Source: Adiantum capillus-veneris (taxonomy: Eukaryota; Streptophyta; Polypodiopsida; Polypodiales; Pteridaceae). From it: a stretch of DNA of 64,000 nt. The number at the start of each line of letters is the position of its first letter. Position 1 is the first letter of the stretch. Position numbers and translations under genes: made by a program. The notes beneath the pieces are model-generated. The model was given only the letters and a program-made list of their open reading frames with translations, searched no databases and was not told where the DNA came from. Shown here piece by piece: positions 47,598 through 59,665 of the stretch. Where the stretch lies: contig CM043966.1 of assembly GCA_014529385.2 (NCBI GenBank), positions 109,598,808 through 109,662,807 of the forward strand, given 5' to 3'.

Positions 47598-48503
47598 TGT
47601 TAGCGAATTGATCGAACAGGCACCAACCTGGTCGGACACGTAGCCGGACACCACATTTGTAGTCTATTATTTTTTTGAGCTAGTGTAGTGATACTCTATG
47701 TAAATCTTGATCCCAGAGTAGGAGGTCAATTCCTTGAGATGTAATTGTTTCATGACATTTGTAAAAGTTTATGTGAGTCAACCACTGGCCATTTAAAAAT
47801 CCCTAGGTACAAAGGTCAATAACTTTAATGTGAAAAGAGGCTTATCTTTTGAACAAGAAAGAGCTCTATTGTACGCACGCTCAAGTGATTATGAAGCTCC
47901 AGCTTGTGATATACTTTTCTAATGATTGAATGATCCAATTTCAGTTTTAACACTTGCATCGTGTTTCTCTTTCTATGCTTTTTCATTCAAGTGTAAGCAT
48001 TATCGGTTTGTTGTGGTTTGTGACTACATGTTAGTGAGGCACTTAATTGCATATTTCAGTGCTTAAATCACTATTATTTGACATCTTGACCATAGGAGAG
48101 TGTTCTTAAATCATAGGGCGACATTTCCGGTATGTTCTTTTGCACTTTTCAAGACATTTTTCATGATGGATTGTGATTTTGGTACCTTGTTGGATTACAA
48201 CCAGACTTGATAGGATAGTGCCCCTAGGTGGCTTAGACCTCCTCCTAGAGTTTCGTTTTGAGTATGTTCAAGAATGGCGTGATGACCTCGAGCGACGAGA
48301 AAGGACATAGGCAAATTTTTCTGATCATTCAGTAGTGATTTGCTTGTTGAGTTGTGTGTGTTTGCTTGTTAGGTTCACTTCTTGAGATTGACAACCTTAA
48401 AGAGTCTTCGTGCCCCATTTGAGTCACTTCCCTAAGTATTGATATTATCTTAGTGCCAAATAGCTATGCTACTGACGTCCGTCGTCCCCGTGACCCTCTA
48501 ACA
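47598..48503 (+). repeat. Probable 3' LTR of gypsy element G
   Basis: A polypurine tract GGAAGGGGGAA (47587-47597) is followed by TGTTAGCG; the proposed end is CTCTAACA at 48503, giving inverted TGTTAG/CTAACA termini and 906 bp. No second LTR copy was matched in the window. It is vaguely similar to the 630-bp repeats at 40785 and 42092 (AGATTGACAACCT, GAGTCA), which may be distant relatives. Confidence 0.5.
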
Positions 48504-48702
48504 CACACTGTTGGGGTATAAAGCCCAATGTGGTCGCCCAGGTAAGTGGGCCGGCCGCCAGGTATGTACACATATTATTTTGTAAAAACCTAATAAGAAC
48601 TCACTATGCTCTACACATTACAGTAGAGCGAGTTCACCATATCGTCGTGCTCTTCTTCTCGCACTCTCTCTCGCGTCGCACTTCCGCTCGTACTCCTTCA
48701 AC

Positions 48703-48718
48703 TGGTATCAGAGCTCAG
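48703..48718 (+). other. Primer binding site (tRNA-Met) of element I
   Basis: TGGTATCAGAGCTCAG, two bases after the LTR end. Confidence 0.9.
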
Positions 48719-49605
48719 ATCATGGCTCGGGGCAGCACTGCAGGAGGCTAGAGTCACCAGCTCAGATTGGAGTGAAATTCGACAGGCGAAGACACAGCCA
48801 AAGTACAAAGCCCTAGAGTGCTGATTTGTGGTTGTCTACACATCGAAGGACGGCTCACAGTTCTTGGAGGCGTGTCACATACGACACGGACGCATCTACA
48901 CACAGACTGTAGGCGACATCCACTAGTTCATCAGGTAGCTTGTGTTTGCTCCTTAATATTCCAGATTTCATCCCGACATTGCAGGTACTTCCACATGGGA
49001 TGTATTGTCAGAGATGATGTATGTCTGTTGAGGGTTTGCTGGCTGTGAGTCACGCAGCAAACAACCGCCGCAGCGGTTACAACATACAGTGGGAAATTTG
49101 TGGATGTATGACTTTGTGGGAAGTCTATGTACTGTCAGATTTACTGCAGCCTTTGTTGAGGGTCGAGTGAGGTTTTATTGAGCTGGGGGATTCTCGAATG
49201 TTGAGATCCTTTCGGTGATATAGGTCTTGGAGCGATCCCTCGAGCACCCTTAGATAGGCAGCTAGGATGTATTGACTGTGAGTTAGATAGTTGGGATTGC
49301 ATCTTTGCTTTACTGCCGTTGAGGCATTGTCGCAGTCTATGCTTACAGGATAGTGACAGGACAGTGAGAGACAGTTCAGGTGCAGGACAGGTTTACCCGC
49401 AGCTTAAAGTGTCAGAGAGACAGTGTTTTTTGAGCTGTTTTTTGAGTACACCAGAGCCATTTTACAAAGGAGACTCTGCCGAAATTTATGCAGAATCTGA
49501 GGCTTTCTTGGTTCATTTGACAGGTTGATATTGGTTCAGAGGTCAGTTTACAGGGGAAACTCTGCCGAATTTTTCCCAGGAAAGTAAACCACTCTGAAGC
49601 GTAGC

Positions 49606-50096
49606 TATGGCTGGATCACAGGACACTGCTCTTTATAATATCAAGAAGCTGGATGGAACCAATTTCCCATTGTGGAAGAAGCAGATTTGGCACGAGTTGG
49701 TACAAAAGAAGCAGATAAACCTATAAAGCTCAAGGGGATAAAACCAGAAGATATGGACGAAGATGAATGGAACGAAATGGATGAATTGGCACTTTCTACC
49801 ATTATGTTGACTTTGGCAGAAAGCGTTTACTTCAATGTAGCAGACGAGATGTCGGCTTATCAAGCATGGTTAAAGCTGAGTGATCTTTATGAGAAGCAGA
49901 GTGCAGCTTCACAGGTATACTGGCTTAAGAAGCTTGTTGACTTGAAGATGAAAGAAGGGACACCTATGTCCAATCATCTGAATGAATTCAACACAATCTT
50001 AGTCAGTTGTCAGCTCAAGGTGTCAAGTTTGATGAACTTGTTTTGAGCTATGTTCTGTTGATCACATTGCCGAAAAGTTCGGACACTTTTCGCACA
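49606..50096 (+). pseudogene. Gag of element I, frameshifted, cut by a gap
   Basis: ATG at 49606 (MAGSQDTALYNIKKLDGTNFPLW). The frame runs out after KKQINL and resumes one frame over as PIKLKGIKPEDMDEDEW, LALSTIMLTLAESVYFNV, YQAWLKLSDLYEKQSAA, MSNHLNEFNTI. It shifts again near 50000 to LSAQGVKFDELVLSYVLLITLP. This is the UBN2-type Copia Gag. Two small indels therefore break it before the gap. Confidence 0.85.
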
Positions 50097-50296
50097 NNNN
50101 NNNNNNNNNNNNNNNNNNNNNNNNNNNNNNNNNNNNNNNNNNNNNNNNNNNNNNNNNNNNNNNNNNNNNNNNNNNNNNNNNNNNNNNNNNNNNNNNNNNN
50201 NNNNNNNNNNNNNNNNNNNNNNNNNNNNNNNNNNNNNNNNNNNNNNNNNNNNNNNNNNNNNNNNNNNNNNNNNNNNNNNNNNNNNNNNNNNNNNNN
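50097..50296. other. Assembly gap of 200 N
   Basis: Exactly 200 undetermined bases, probably a fixed-size scaffold placeholder. The true distance is unknown and the two sides need not be adjacent. Confidence 0.98.
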
Positions 50297-51254
50297 AAAA
50301 GCTTAAAATCAATAGCTCTTTCCCGATTTCGTACACGTCTACGCCATGACCTGGTAATCAATTCCAGACTGGCGTTGGTGGAGAAATTAGTGGCGACAGG
50401 ATCAGGCGGCTAATTGGGTGCAGTGCGGACCAGCTGGTTGGGTTGGGCTGCCTATTAATATTGCAGGAATCAGGACTTTGGGCTGTGCCAGCTATTGCAA
50501 AAATCAGTCGTTCAGATTTCAGAGAATTTATCAGATGGAAATTAGGAGGACAAATTATGACCAGACTTCATCAGTACACAATCTGCATGCTGCTGGTTCT
50601 GCAAGTCACCAAACTTCAAATGATCACATGAACCCCGGCTCATGCCACGGCATGCAATCTCTCTGCTTAAAACAAGAAATGGAGATGATCTACTCAGCTC
50701 CAACGTCATTTTGAAGCCACCCCGGATCATCCAAGAATTTTGCAGTGCAAAACCGTCGATAACTCACGACCACAATCGCATCTTTGATAGCAGAATTCTG
50801 CAAGGGCACGTCAAGTACGTCCAATATGCAATATATATTGATAATCAGCTAGCCTGATCGATCACCTCTCACCAGCTATGTCCTGTGATATTGCACACAC
50901 CAAACTTCAAAGCCAGCAGTATATTATTGCACACACCCCTAGTACTTTGAGACGACATTGATCAAATTACCCTACAAAAGCTTCTGTAAGCAGCTGTTGG
51001 CATGTACACACACACACACACACACAATCTTTATATTAATTGAATTGTGAATCATCTTTTACAGGATTCAACATGCTTTAAGCATTAATCAGTTCGGACA
51101 CATCTGAAAATATAGTTCAATCATAGTGCAGCTGGTATTATGGTTGTCGTGGGAGTCACAACCTCTGCCTCCAACTTCAGTTTTCTCTCCTTTATAATTG
51201 GGGTATCCCAGCCGCTCTTCATTGACAGCATTCCTTTGATCGCTGTTCCGGCGT
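50297..51254. other. Unassigned DNA downstream of the protease gene
   Basis: No domain is recognised on either strand. It contains a (CA)n run at 51008-51026. It is probably 3' flank of the minus-strand protease gene and the far side of the gap. The short open frames here have no support. Confidence 0.55.
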
Positions 51255-51257
51255 TCA

Positions 51258-52645
51258 CGCAACTCCGCCATGCATCTTCAATCCAAGCCTGCTGCTGCTG
51301 CTCTTCTCACCTCTCCACTCGAGATTGTGCTTTCTTAGCCACCTTTGGAAGGGTGCAAGATTGTATCCATACCAGAATCTGCTCCCTTTTGGAGGCAACC
51401 AAGGTAAGACGTAGTGCGAGTAGATGTTGACAAATGCATGAGAATCTGAAGACGATGCAAAATTAAAATCTTGTTGCTCCAAGGACCCAGCATGAATTCC
51501 ATACGAGTAGCCCGGTAGATGTGTAGGTATCACTGGCCCGCCACTAGACCCACCCACTGTGCTGCATTTGTAGTAACAGCGGCCATTACCCACACTCGTC
51601 ACGGCTCCTGGTGAGCATACAAGATTGCCCTCGTGAAAGGCTCCGAAAGTCTGGCGTAGGAGATCATACAACTGTCCTTTCTCCAAAGATAAAACCTGTA
51701 CAGATCCATAATACCGTGGTCTCGTTTGCCTTCCACCAGTTCTGCATACGCCCGCATCAAAAAAGTCTGAGTGCACGGGTAACTAAAGGTGGCCATGAAG
51801 GTCTCCTCGTCCTTGCACTCCAGCTCTGGGCTACATGGGAGCAAAAAATCAGTAATGCTTTGCTGATCATCTGAAATAGAAAATAAGGCAACGTCTTCAT
51901 CCCCATCAAAAGCAAGTGCCAATGGTTGAGTAGAGCATTGGAACCCACAAAGAGCAAACTCATGCTCGTCTACATGTCTGCCAAAACAGCCAGTCAGGCT
52001 TGAAAATTCACTCTCTCCAAAATCAAACGAGGCTATATTTGACTTATTTGCAAGCGTGAGTCCACATCGTTGCTTCGTGAACGAGTGACCAGAAGTAAAA
52101 GCCAGAGCGCTGCGTTGCGGGCATGATGGGCACACCACCCATGATGTGAATACCACATCACTGCCTTGCTTTGAACTCAATGTGCCTTTGCCTCTAAAAA
52201 CAGTCTTTAAGATTTTCTCCACTCCCAGAGACGGGTTGTTGAAGAAAGGTTTGGAGGGGCTGTTCTTTTCAGGTTTTCGAGGAATCATTAGGCATTTAGA
52301 GTCTTGGGAGAGCCTGTACAATTTACAAAATTGTGGACTGCCTGCAGCGTACGTGTCTACACATGCTCTTTCAATCATATTGGATTCAAAGGATCCAGGA
52401 GCCATTGGCCTAAGGCATTCTCCATGAGTGTAATATTCAATGTCCGGAAGGCCTTGATCGTGAGCAAGAAGAAGCATATTGTCTGCTCTGTGTGTAACAT
52501 TGTCATGAGAGGCCTCTTCTTCGTCAAAATCAAGAACTCGAGGCACCAATGGTTGAAGACAGCCCCCATGGGTGTAAAATTTCATATCTGGATGCAGAAT
52601 CGACGTAGCAGGAACGATATTGTTACCTCGTCTGTGAGTACTCAT
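51258..52645 (-). pseudogene. Trypsin-like serine protease gene with a frameshift
   Basis: ATG at 52643-52645 (MSTHRRGNNIVPATS). Residues ~20-90 hold two copies of a P-D-(M/I)-x-(F/Y)-Y-T-H-G-x-C-L motif. The middle shows a chymotrypsin fold: His in ALAFTSGHSF, Asp in GDEDVALFS. The first frame breaks at an A6 run (51759-51764, T6 on the coding strand). The other frame continues with DAGVCRTGG, SPGAVTSVGNGRCYYKC, the Ser motif V-G-G-S-S-G-G-P-V, and GYSYGIHAG, ending at 51258. Together ~460 residues with an apparently complete catalytic triad. There is no signal peptide. It is intronless and has a TATA box upstream. It is either a recent pseudogene or an intact gene with one base wrong in the assembly. 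Confidence 0.72.
51759..51764 (-). other. T6 homopolymer where the protease gene changes frame
   Basis: The upstream frame reads YPCTQT and then foreign sequence. The protease-like frame begins D-F-F-D-A-G-V-C right at this run, so a 1-nt length change is the simplest explanation. Confidence 0.65.
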
Positions 52646-52850
52646 GGTCGAATCGCTCGCTCCAGATCAGAAAGCTTTAGACGCAAGGCAGCTTCTGGTT
52701 CGCGTCGACGACGTAGCAGGAACGACGTTACCTCGTCTGTGGAGAAAGCTTTGCAGGTTCACGTCGACGTAGAAGGAACGACGTTACCTCGTCTGTGGAG
52801 AAAGCTTTAGACGCAAGGCAGCTTCTGGAATCTGGTTCACGTCGACGTTG
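52590..52850. repeat. Tandem repeats spanning the 5' UTR and start of the protease gene
   Basis: Three copies of a word like TAGCAGGAACGACGTTACC plus TCGTCTGTG (near 52603-52637, 52715-52742, 52767-52799). They alternate with copies of AAAGCTTTAGACGCAAGGCAGCTTCTGG (52670 and 52801). The first copy encodes part of residues 4-15 of the protein. Confidence 0.8.
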
Positions 52851-52884
52851 CTCAATACTCAATACTGCTGCTTAATGAGGCTTA

Positions 52885-52893
52885 CTTTATATA
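52885..52893 (-). promoter_or_regulatory. Putative TATA box of the protease gene
   Basis: TATATAAAG on the minus strand, 240 bp upstream of the ATG. A start ~30 bp downstream would give a ~210-nt 5' UTR containing the tandem repeats. Confidence 0.55.
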
Positions 52894-53024
52894 TGCATGT
52901 GCCTTGCCTCCAACGCAACGTCAGCAAGCGCTTAGAGCGGGTTCACAAATTACTGCACTGGATATTTGTTTGTGCCTCAGTCGTGGTCAAACAAGAATTG
53001 TGCTCGAATTACCTCTATGGGGTA

Positions 53025-53143
53025 GGGAAAGGTCGTCCAGTGACCTTTCCTCGTAATATGTGTGACCCCATGGCGACCGGCGGAGGCCGGGAGCCGTGGG
53101 GGAGCACATATTACGTGGGAAAGGTCACTGGACGACCTTTCCC
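53025..53143. repeat. Compound inverted repeat (foldback)
   Basis: Left arm 53025-53062 and right arm 53105-53143 are reverse complements over 38 of 39 positions, around a 42-bp GC-rich loop. Each arm contains its own small inverted repeat (AAAGGTC, 7 bases, GACCTTT). It has no coding role. It could be a small foldback/MITE-like element or a hairpin-RNA source; no target duplication was found. Confidence 0.85.
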
Positions 53144-53625
53144 GGCCGTCAAGTGTCCAGGGGAGCAGGGCCAATGAGTGTTCTCTGACCAAACTCAGGC
53201 TGAGTTGCTAGCGCCCGCAGCTCCTGGATCGCTTTACAGTACCATGCGATGATACAGGGCCCAGGCCGTCGTGCTCAACTACAGGCCTCGTGCTACAAGC
53301 CGTCCCGCTCAGCTTCACCTGTAAATTCTTTCCGAGCGCTGACTTGGCAGAGATCCAATGGTTACGGCTGCTAACTTACGTAAAGTAATGTTGACCAGAT
53401 GGGTGGTGTAGATTAGCTGCAGGGAACTGACCGAAGACAACTTTCTGCATGCTAAGGTGGCGCACAATAATTGGCAATCATTGCCATGCACATTACGTGT
53501 GCTGAGTTGTCTCACATCAGACGGCGCTGGGCAGAAATTACCGCCTGTAATAGCTAGTAGATGAAGGGCCTTGATTGCGTGCCCTGCGACCCTGGACCTT
53601 GACGAAATGGTACAATATGATTTGT

Positions 53626-53679
<54 letters not shown>

Positions 53680-53803
53680 CACCATGTTAGGGATTTTCTC
53701 ACTTCGCTCATAGCAACCTATATCGGGCCTATATCGCAATGACTAATTCTTATGGTTAGACTTGTAGATGATCGGCGAGTTAGACCATCCCAGATCTAGA
53801 AAT
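53144..53803. other. Non-coding stretch with a (CT)n microsatellite
   Basis: No gene is supported. (CT)n occupies about 53629-53677. Confidence 0.7.
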
Positions 53804-54740
53804 GGTTAAAGAAGAAATACTTTGGAGATAAAGATCCAAGAGATCACGTAGTGGCTTTTAGAAGAGTAATTAGAGCAAAGGAAGTTTTGGATTTTGTGAC
53901 ACGGTTTGCGGCATTCGAATTGACTCTAGAAGATGACGCGGTTACATGCTTTGACTCAATGGAAAGACGAGATTTTGAGACTCTAGACGAGCTATTTGAG
54001 GAATTCATCAAAGAATTATCGCACATGGACATAGCTCACAACACAATCTCACAAATTCACAGATTTAAGTAGAAAGAAGGTGAATTGGTACGCAAGGCGG
54101 CATTACGGCTCAAGAGATATGTCAAGTTCTGTCCAAGAGTAGAACTACCTACGCAAACATGATTGATGTTGATCTTTATCCACGGAATGACACATGCAGG
54201 TCTTCAACAGGATCTACATATGATAAGGATCTTGACATTAAACGAATTGATCAAAAAAGCTCTTTATCTGGTGGATAAATGTGAGGAATATAAAGAAAAG
54301 GATTATAAGAGTCAAGAGAATGATACATCCTCTCAACAGGATGATTTACGGATGAGTGATTCCATTGCAAAACCAGTGGCACCTATCAATCAAGAAAAGT
54401 TTATCGACGACATGGTCAAGAGGTTAACTCCTCTTGTAAAGTATAATCTGGGGAAACCTAAGTGGTGCAAAATTGACAAAAAACGGACAATCCATATGAG
54501 GGAAGAGTGTTACTATAGCATGGAATATGCTAGGGAGAGGTATGTACAGCTTATTCCAGTAGCACATACTCCACCTAGATACATTTCGGGGAATGTGCCA
54601 GGTTCAGTAGGAGTTTCAAGACCACAGTCAGTCTTAGGACAGTCTTAGGACAACAACCTCCACTACCAGGTGCTAGAATGCTTGTAGACATGAGGTACAT
54701 GCCGATTATGGAAACATCTAATAAACAAGTACTACCATGT
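53804..54740 (+). pseudogene. Gag relic of the element A family
   Basis: The translation aligns with the capsid of element A: KKYFGDKDPRDHVVAF, LTLEDDAVTCFDSM, FIKELSHMDIAHNTISQIHRFK, FIHGMTHAGLQQDL, ALYLVDKCEEYKEK. It also matches the linker YISGNVPGSVGVSRPQSVLGQ. There are in-frame TAG and TGA stops at positions where A has Gln and a CGA codon is expected (near 54070 and 54161). It lacks both ends. Together with 59700-60345 it represents one old copy with an insertion or rearrangement between. Confidence 0.85.
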
Positions 54741-57700
54741 TAAAAGATTTTGATAAGAATAGTAGGATTTGTGTGAATCAATAGGTACTCTCTAGAAGCT
54801 CTTAGAAAAGCCATACATAAAGTACTACTATCTTCCCTAGTGTCTTAGACACACAAATACTCAAGTGTATATGAATCTCTAGATGAGGAAGACAAATACT
54901 TGTAAGAGAAGCCTAACAGCAACAACATTGTCTTCGTTTGTAATTATTTTCATGAGGTTGGATTCCTCTATAAATGCAATATAAATATGTTTTGTTGTAA
55001 AATGGTGACGCATTGAGTGAGAGTATTTAATTTAGATTACTTGAGTTTCATACAAATTTGAGAAATATTGTTGACTTTTATGGATATTTTGATTTTCATG
55101 TAAGATGTTTCAAGTTTCAAGTCTTTATCACTCCACCATGAAGAAATTCAAGCAATATTTTGATTTAAATTAATCATCAATGGTTATTCTTATTAAAGTG
55201 GATCACAGCCTTTGTCAAGATGTCCTCATTTGGGGATACTAAATACATATCATTAGCAACGTTTCACAAGTTAAGAAAGCTAAATTATTGCTTTCCAACA
55301 TGTTATTGTTTCCATACTATGCATATGCCAAGCTTGACTTAGAGAAATGACAACTTGAGATGGAGATGTCAATGTATAGAGGTGACATATTATTGATTCG
55401 TGTCTCAACATACATATATTGTAAAGCCTTTGAGTTTCCACCTTTTTTAGCAATGCTGACAAGTTTTTGGTATCAAATCTTCTTAAATATCCCTATTCAT
55501 TAGCTATTGTAGCTACTTATTTGGTATTGCTAAAGATGATACCAATTGCTAAAGTGCACAAAATTTGTGAGGCCTTTGACCCATCTTTGAACACAGAGCA
55601 AGGAGGGGGGGGGGGGGGAGGGGGTCTTGCTTTGAGGACATCAAACACTACACCTCTATGTCATGGCCAAACAACCTTCTTTGTTACATCTTGCAGGTAG
55701 GTGCTTCAAATACATGCTTATTAGAGTTGGGTGATCTCATCCTAATGTATATTTTAGGATTGTTTATTCCCATTTGGATGGAAATACTTGCAAATTTGTA
55801 CAGCATATACTTAACAAGTGTCTTTATTATATAGATTGCAAATGTTGAATTCATACATGTTTTTGTTTGAAGAGGTCTCCAACGCGTCATGATACAAGGT
55901 GACCTCTTACTATGCTAGTTGAGTGGTGGTGTTTGCAAGAATGGCTCAAGGAACTGGGATAACATGAATCTTTTACGGTGGCACAAAGTTGTCCTCAAGC
56001 AATGTGGCTCCCACTACACCAAAAATCATTATGCTAACATGGAGAGATCCCTAGTATGACAATTTAACAGCTTTTCATCAGCAACACACCCGTTCCTAAC
56101 ATGAGGGCACCCCACCAAAGATATTTTCATGTGATAGGTCACCCCATGACCATACCATGTCATGGAATGGATGCAAGAACTATGACCACACTACCCCTTG
56201 GAAGTTGTTCATGAATGTATGTTTATTAAAGTTAATGAGAAAAAATTTGGACTTTTTTGTTTGTTGATAAGTAATACCAGTCTAGATCTGCCATATTTTA
56301 GATTGTTTAATAAGTTAAATAAGATTTGTAGTCATTTAAAGTATAAATTTGTTTTTCTTTCGTAAGATTGTACATGAAAAGACATGATAAATTACAAGAG
56401 ATCTTTATAGAATAAACCTCCATGAAATTCCTACCATGCACTTGTGACACCATATCTCTCCTTGAACCCTTTGATTTCTATCGTTGTGGGAAGTCCAAGG
56501 AGGGACCTATTTTTAAAATTTTAGCAGTAACTTTTTTTTGAAGGAAATTTTGGTTGTTCTAAAGTTTGTACACAGTTTAGGAGTTCATTCTTATTGTTTT
56601 TCTTCACTTTCAAATTTTGACGGAGGACACTCCTTGGAATCAACTTTTGAAGGTGTTAGGAAGAGATTTTGGGAAAGTTTTGTATATAGGAAATATAGTC
56701 CTTAACACAATGAAAAACATTGGTTCTTTGAGTATTTTCAGATTTGATGGCTTTGATGCTCGTTGGAGCCCGTAGATTAAGAAAAAAAGTAAGAAATGTC
56801 TGTTTTATATCATTTTTACAAAAATGCCAACTTGTACGTTGATTTTTGGAGAATCCGAGAAAGATATGACTTTTTCGCATCACATGATGTTCAAAGAGCA
56901 CGACGACGAGATGAACTAATTCATGTGAGACAAGCCCAAACAGATTTGGAGCCGATTGGAAGCTAGAAGCTATTGAAAACAGCCTAAAAGTTCAACAGCC
57001 TAAACCTTGTATCATACTCAAATACCTAAATTTTACAATTTTTGCCATGTAAAGGCCCTCGAGCACCTTTACATGGAAAAAAAATATTTTTTTCATGCAT
57101 GGTCATGAGATAAAGATGTGTTGTTTGATGTACAGAGAGCAAGAGCCCCCCCCCCCCCCCCCCCCCCCCCCCCCCATTTTGCTATGTGTTTAAAGGCCTC
57201 ACAACTTCTGCACGTGTGCCCTTATGGCCCCTGTGGTTGAGGGTCCTTAGGGCCTTAAAATGGAAAACACGGGCTTTTTTTAAGTGGTGACACTTGACCT
57301 CTCTAACCTTCAACCTTCCATTATTTGTGCAAAAAGCAACCTTTGTGTCAAGCACTACAAAACAAGTAGAGGCAATACTTAGATTTCAAAGTTTTGATAA
57401 GAAGAACACAACCAAAAGATATGTGATGGTATTGGCAAGCTTCATAATGTGCACATCCTTTTTCTACAATTATTGTTGGTGGAGAGTTTCAACCTCCCTC
57501 TTTGCAGAGGCAATACTTTCTTGTAATACCACTATTTTGAGCTGAAGAGCTTAAAATTCGTGCATCCACAAATGCAAAGAAGCACATGCACCCATACACA
57601 ACCAATTGCAGTAGCATAGCAAGCCTACTTCTCCCCTCCTAAGATATTCAAGAACCATCAACATTCACCTCATCGCCGGTACGACACTCCTGGGATGACC

Positions 57701-58344
57701 TCTGCTCACCCTCATGTGCAGCCTTCGTACAAGCGACGTGGACAAGCAAAAATGTATGCTTTTGTTGTGCGAACTACATCGTGGTGGAGGCACACAATTT
57801 GTGATGTCCATGAGCACCATTGCAGCTGTTGCATGAGTAAGCAAAGGATGAAACAAGAGAGGGGCAAGGGAGAGGGAGGAAGATGGGAGGAGAGAAGGGG
57901 GCAAGGGGGGCGAGGGAGAGAGAGAGGGGAGGAAGAAGAGAAGGAGGCAGGGAGGGAGAGAGGAGGAGGAAAAGGAGAGAACAAAGGTTTTTTTTTTTTG
58001 GAGGATGTTTTTAAAAAGTGAAGTGGACTTTCAGTGCTTGTAGGTTTAAAAAAATGTCAAAAAAAGATTTTTTGATATGTATATATGTTGGAGGGGATTT
58101 TTAAATAGAAAATAAGTAAAAATGACTTTTCTGAAAAAAAATCAAATTTTGGCTCTTAGTGACCCACGTTTTTGCTGATGTGGTCACACCCCTTGACTCC
58201 CTTCACTTTCAAAAAACTAGAGAGAAAAAGTGACCTCTTAGGTCCACATCCTATATGTGTCTTAAAAAAAGGCTAGAAAAGCCTAATCAAAACTAGCTTC
58301 TTGAATGCCCGTGTCCCCTTAACCCTACACAACATTAGTCTTAA
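54741..58344. other. AT-rich unassigned DNA
   Basis: No gene or transposon is recognised. It contains a poly-G run (55604-55619), a poly-C run of ~29 (57147-57175), and a GA/GGA-rich purine stretch (57855-57985). The short ORFs lack codon structure or motifs. It separates the Gag and protease relics of one gypsy copy, where the intact element has only about 2.2 kb. Confidence 0.6.
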
Positions 58345-59665
58345 CACTAGGTTGGTAACCTAACAGGACATAAAAGTGTCCTTTCAGGGTTTTGAAAAAA
58401 ACCTCCAAAACTATAGTAGATCCACTCATTTTGTAAAATCCTTTCATGAGGTTATAGTTCAAGGCCTACTACACATGGAAAAAATAAGAAACTTGTAGAA
58501 TTTCTCATCTTTTGGTCACACCAAGCCTCCAAAGTTGATGGACAAGTACATTTTCATCAAAACAGTCATTTCTTACGTTTTGTTGCATAAAAATAAGATT
58601 AGGGATTTTTGTAGGACTTGAGATAAATTCCCTAGTTAACTTCAATGGGTTGGTGATCAGAACATATGATTGCTTCTCACTCACTATTTTTTGTTTTTCC
58701 AAAAGAAATAGGTACAAAAAAGTTGATTTTTTACCATTCTGCAAACCTATCATCAAAGTTTCTATAGCCACGCTCGATACAAATAATATATGCATGTTTT
58801 CTTAGTTCCCTATTGTCCTTTAGGTTCATAAGGATCCATGGAGCATGTCAAAAGAATAATACATCTCTTACCAAGGGGAATCTTGGGAACAAAGATGAAG
58901 TGCTAAATACAGCAAACATGAAAAAACTAGGTTCAACATTATGAGTTGTAGAATCCCATAGAAACTACTCAATATCTAGCCAAATTTGATCCTTATGACT
59001 AGATATGGTTGCTACCTACAAAATGCATGTAGTTGTCACAAGAAACTAACAATATTGAAAAAGCTATACTTGATATACTAGAATGTTTCGTTTTCTTCTA
59101 TAATTGAAAAAATCAACCATCGTTGTCTACTATGCAAAATAGGGTATTAGGTACCCCAAAACTCAAGGAATATTAGCTTTATGTTACAATATGCGACATA
59201 GAAAATCAAAACTGTGTTTGGATATCATGAAAGCCACCAAAAAAATCATAGAAGAGCTAAAATTGGCTAAAAAACAGGATTTGACAATTTCTGTAATTTG
59301 GTCATAACTTACAACTTTAACATTTATTTCTCCCTAGAAGCATCAGAACATGTTGAGGACTACTAAAGATAGTTCTCTAGCATTATAGACCTCACAAACA
59401 TGAATTCTAGAGTGGTATAGTTGCAAAAAGTTGAAAAAAACCAAAAACAGGACCCGTTTTTTCACACAGTTTACGTTGTGAAATGTTGTGTAAGGACAAG
59501 GTTAAAGATGGAATTGATATTCCAAAAAAATGTCGAGTTTTTTTCAACTTATGAGACAACTTTCTAGACAGATAGCACCTCAAAATCCATTTTGAAACTC
59601 TTGACATAATTCAAGGAAAATGGTCACTTAACAGAACATAAAACTGTCCCATTACCAACCTAGTG
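58345..59665. mobile_element. Non-autonomous DNA transposon with TTAA target duplication
   Basis: The terminal inverted repeat CACTAGGTTGGTAA at 58345-58358 is matched by its exact reverse complement at 59652-59665. TTAA flanks both ends (58341-58344 and 59666-59669). Next to each terminus is a related word, TAACAGGACATAAAAGTGTCC-like, in direct orientation and itself partly palindromic. The 1321-bp element is AT-rich with no transposase. TTAA targets are typical of piggyBac and of Sola3-type elements, but the terminus lacks the CCC start of piggyBac, so the superfamily is open. Confidence 0.78.

Larger units (their letters stand above)
48509..50096 (+). mobile_element. 5' part of Ty1/copia element I
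   Basis: LTR 48509-48700 (192 bp, TGTTGGG...CCTTCA), tRNA-Met primer site at 48703, a 0.9-kb leader, then Gag from 49606. The element is cut off by the assembly gap at 50097. Confidence 0.8.

Noticed and set aside
50007-50336. ORFs running through the N gap
   Set aside because: They contain undetermined residues; only the parts outside the gap are meaningful.
57695-58021. 108-residue ORF rich in Glu, Gly and Arg
   Set aside because: It reads a GGA/GA purine tract; composition-driven, no motif.
58505-58795. 96-residue ORF inside the TTAA transposon as a transposase fragment
   Set aside because: No DDE or DNA-binding motif; AT-rich chance ORF.
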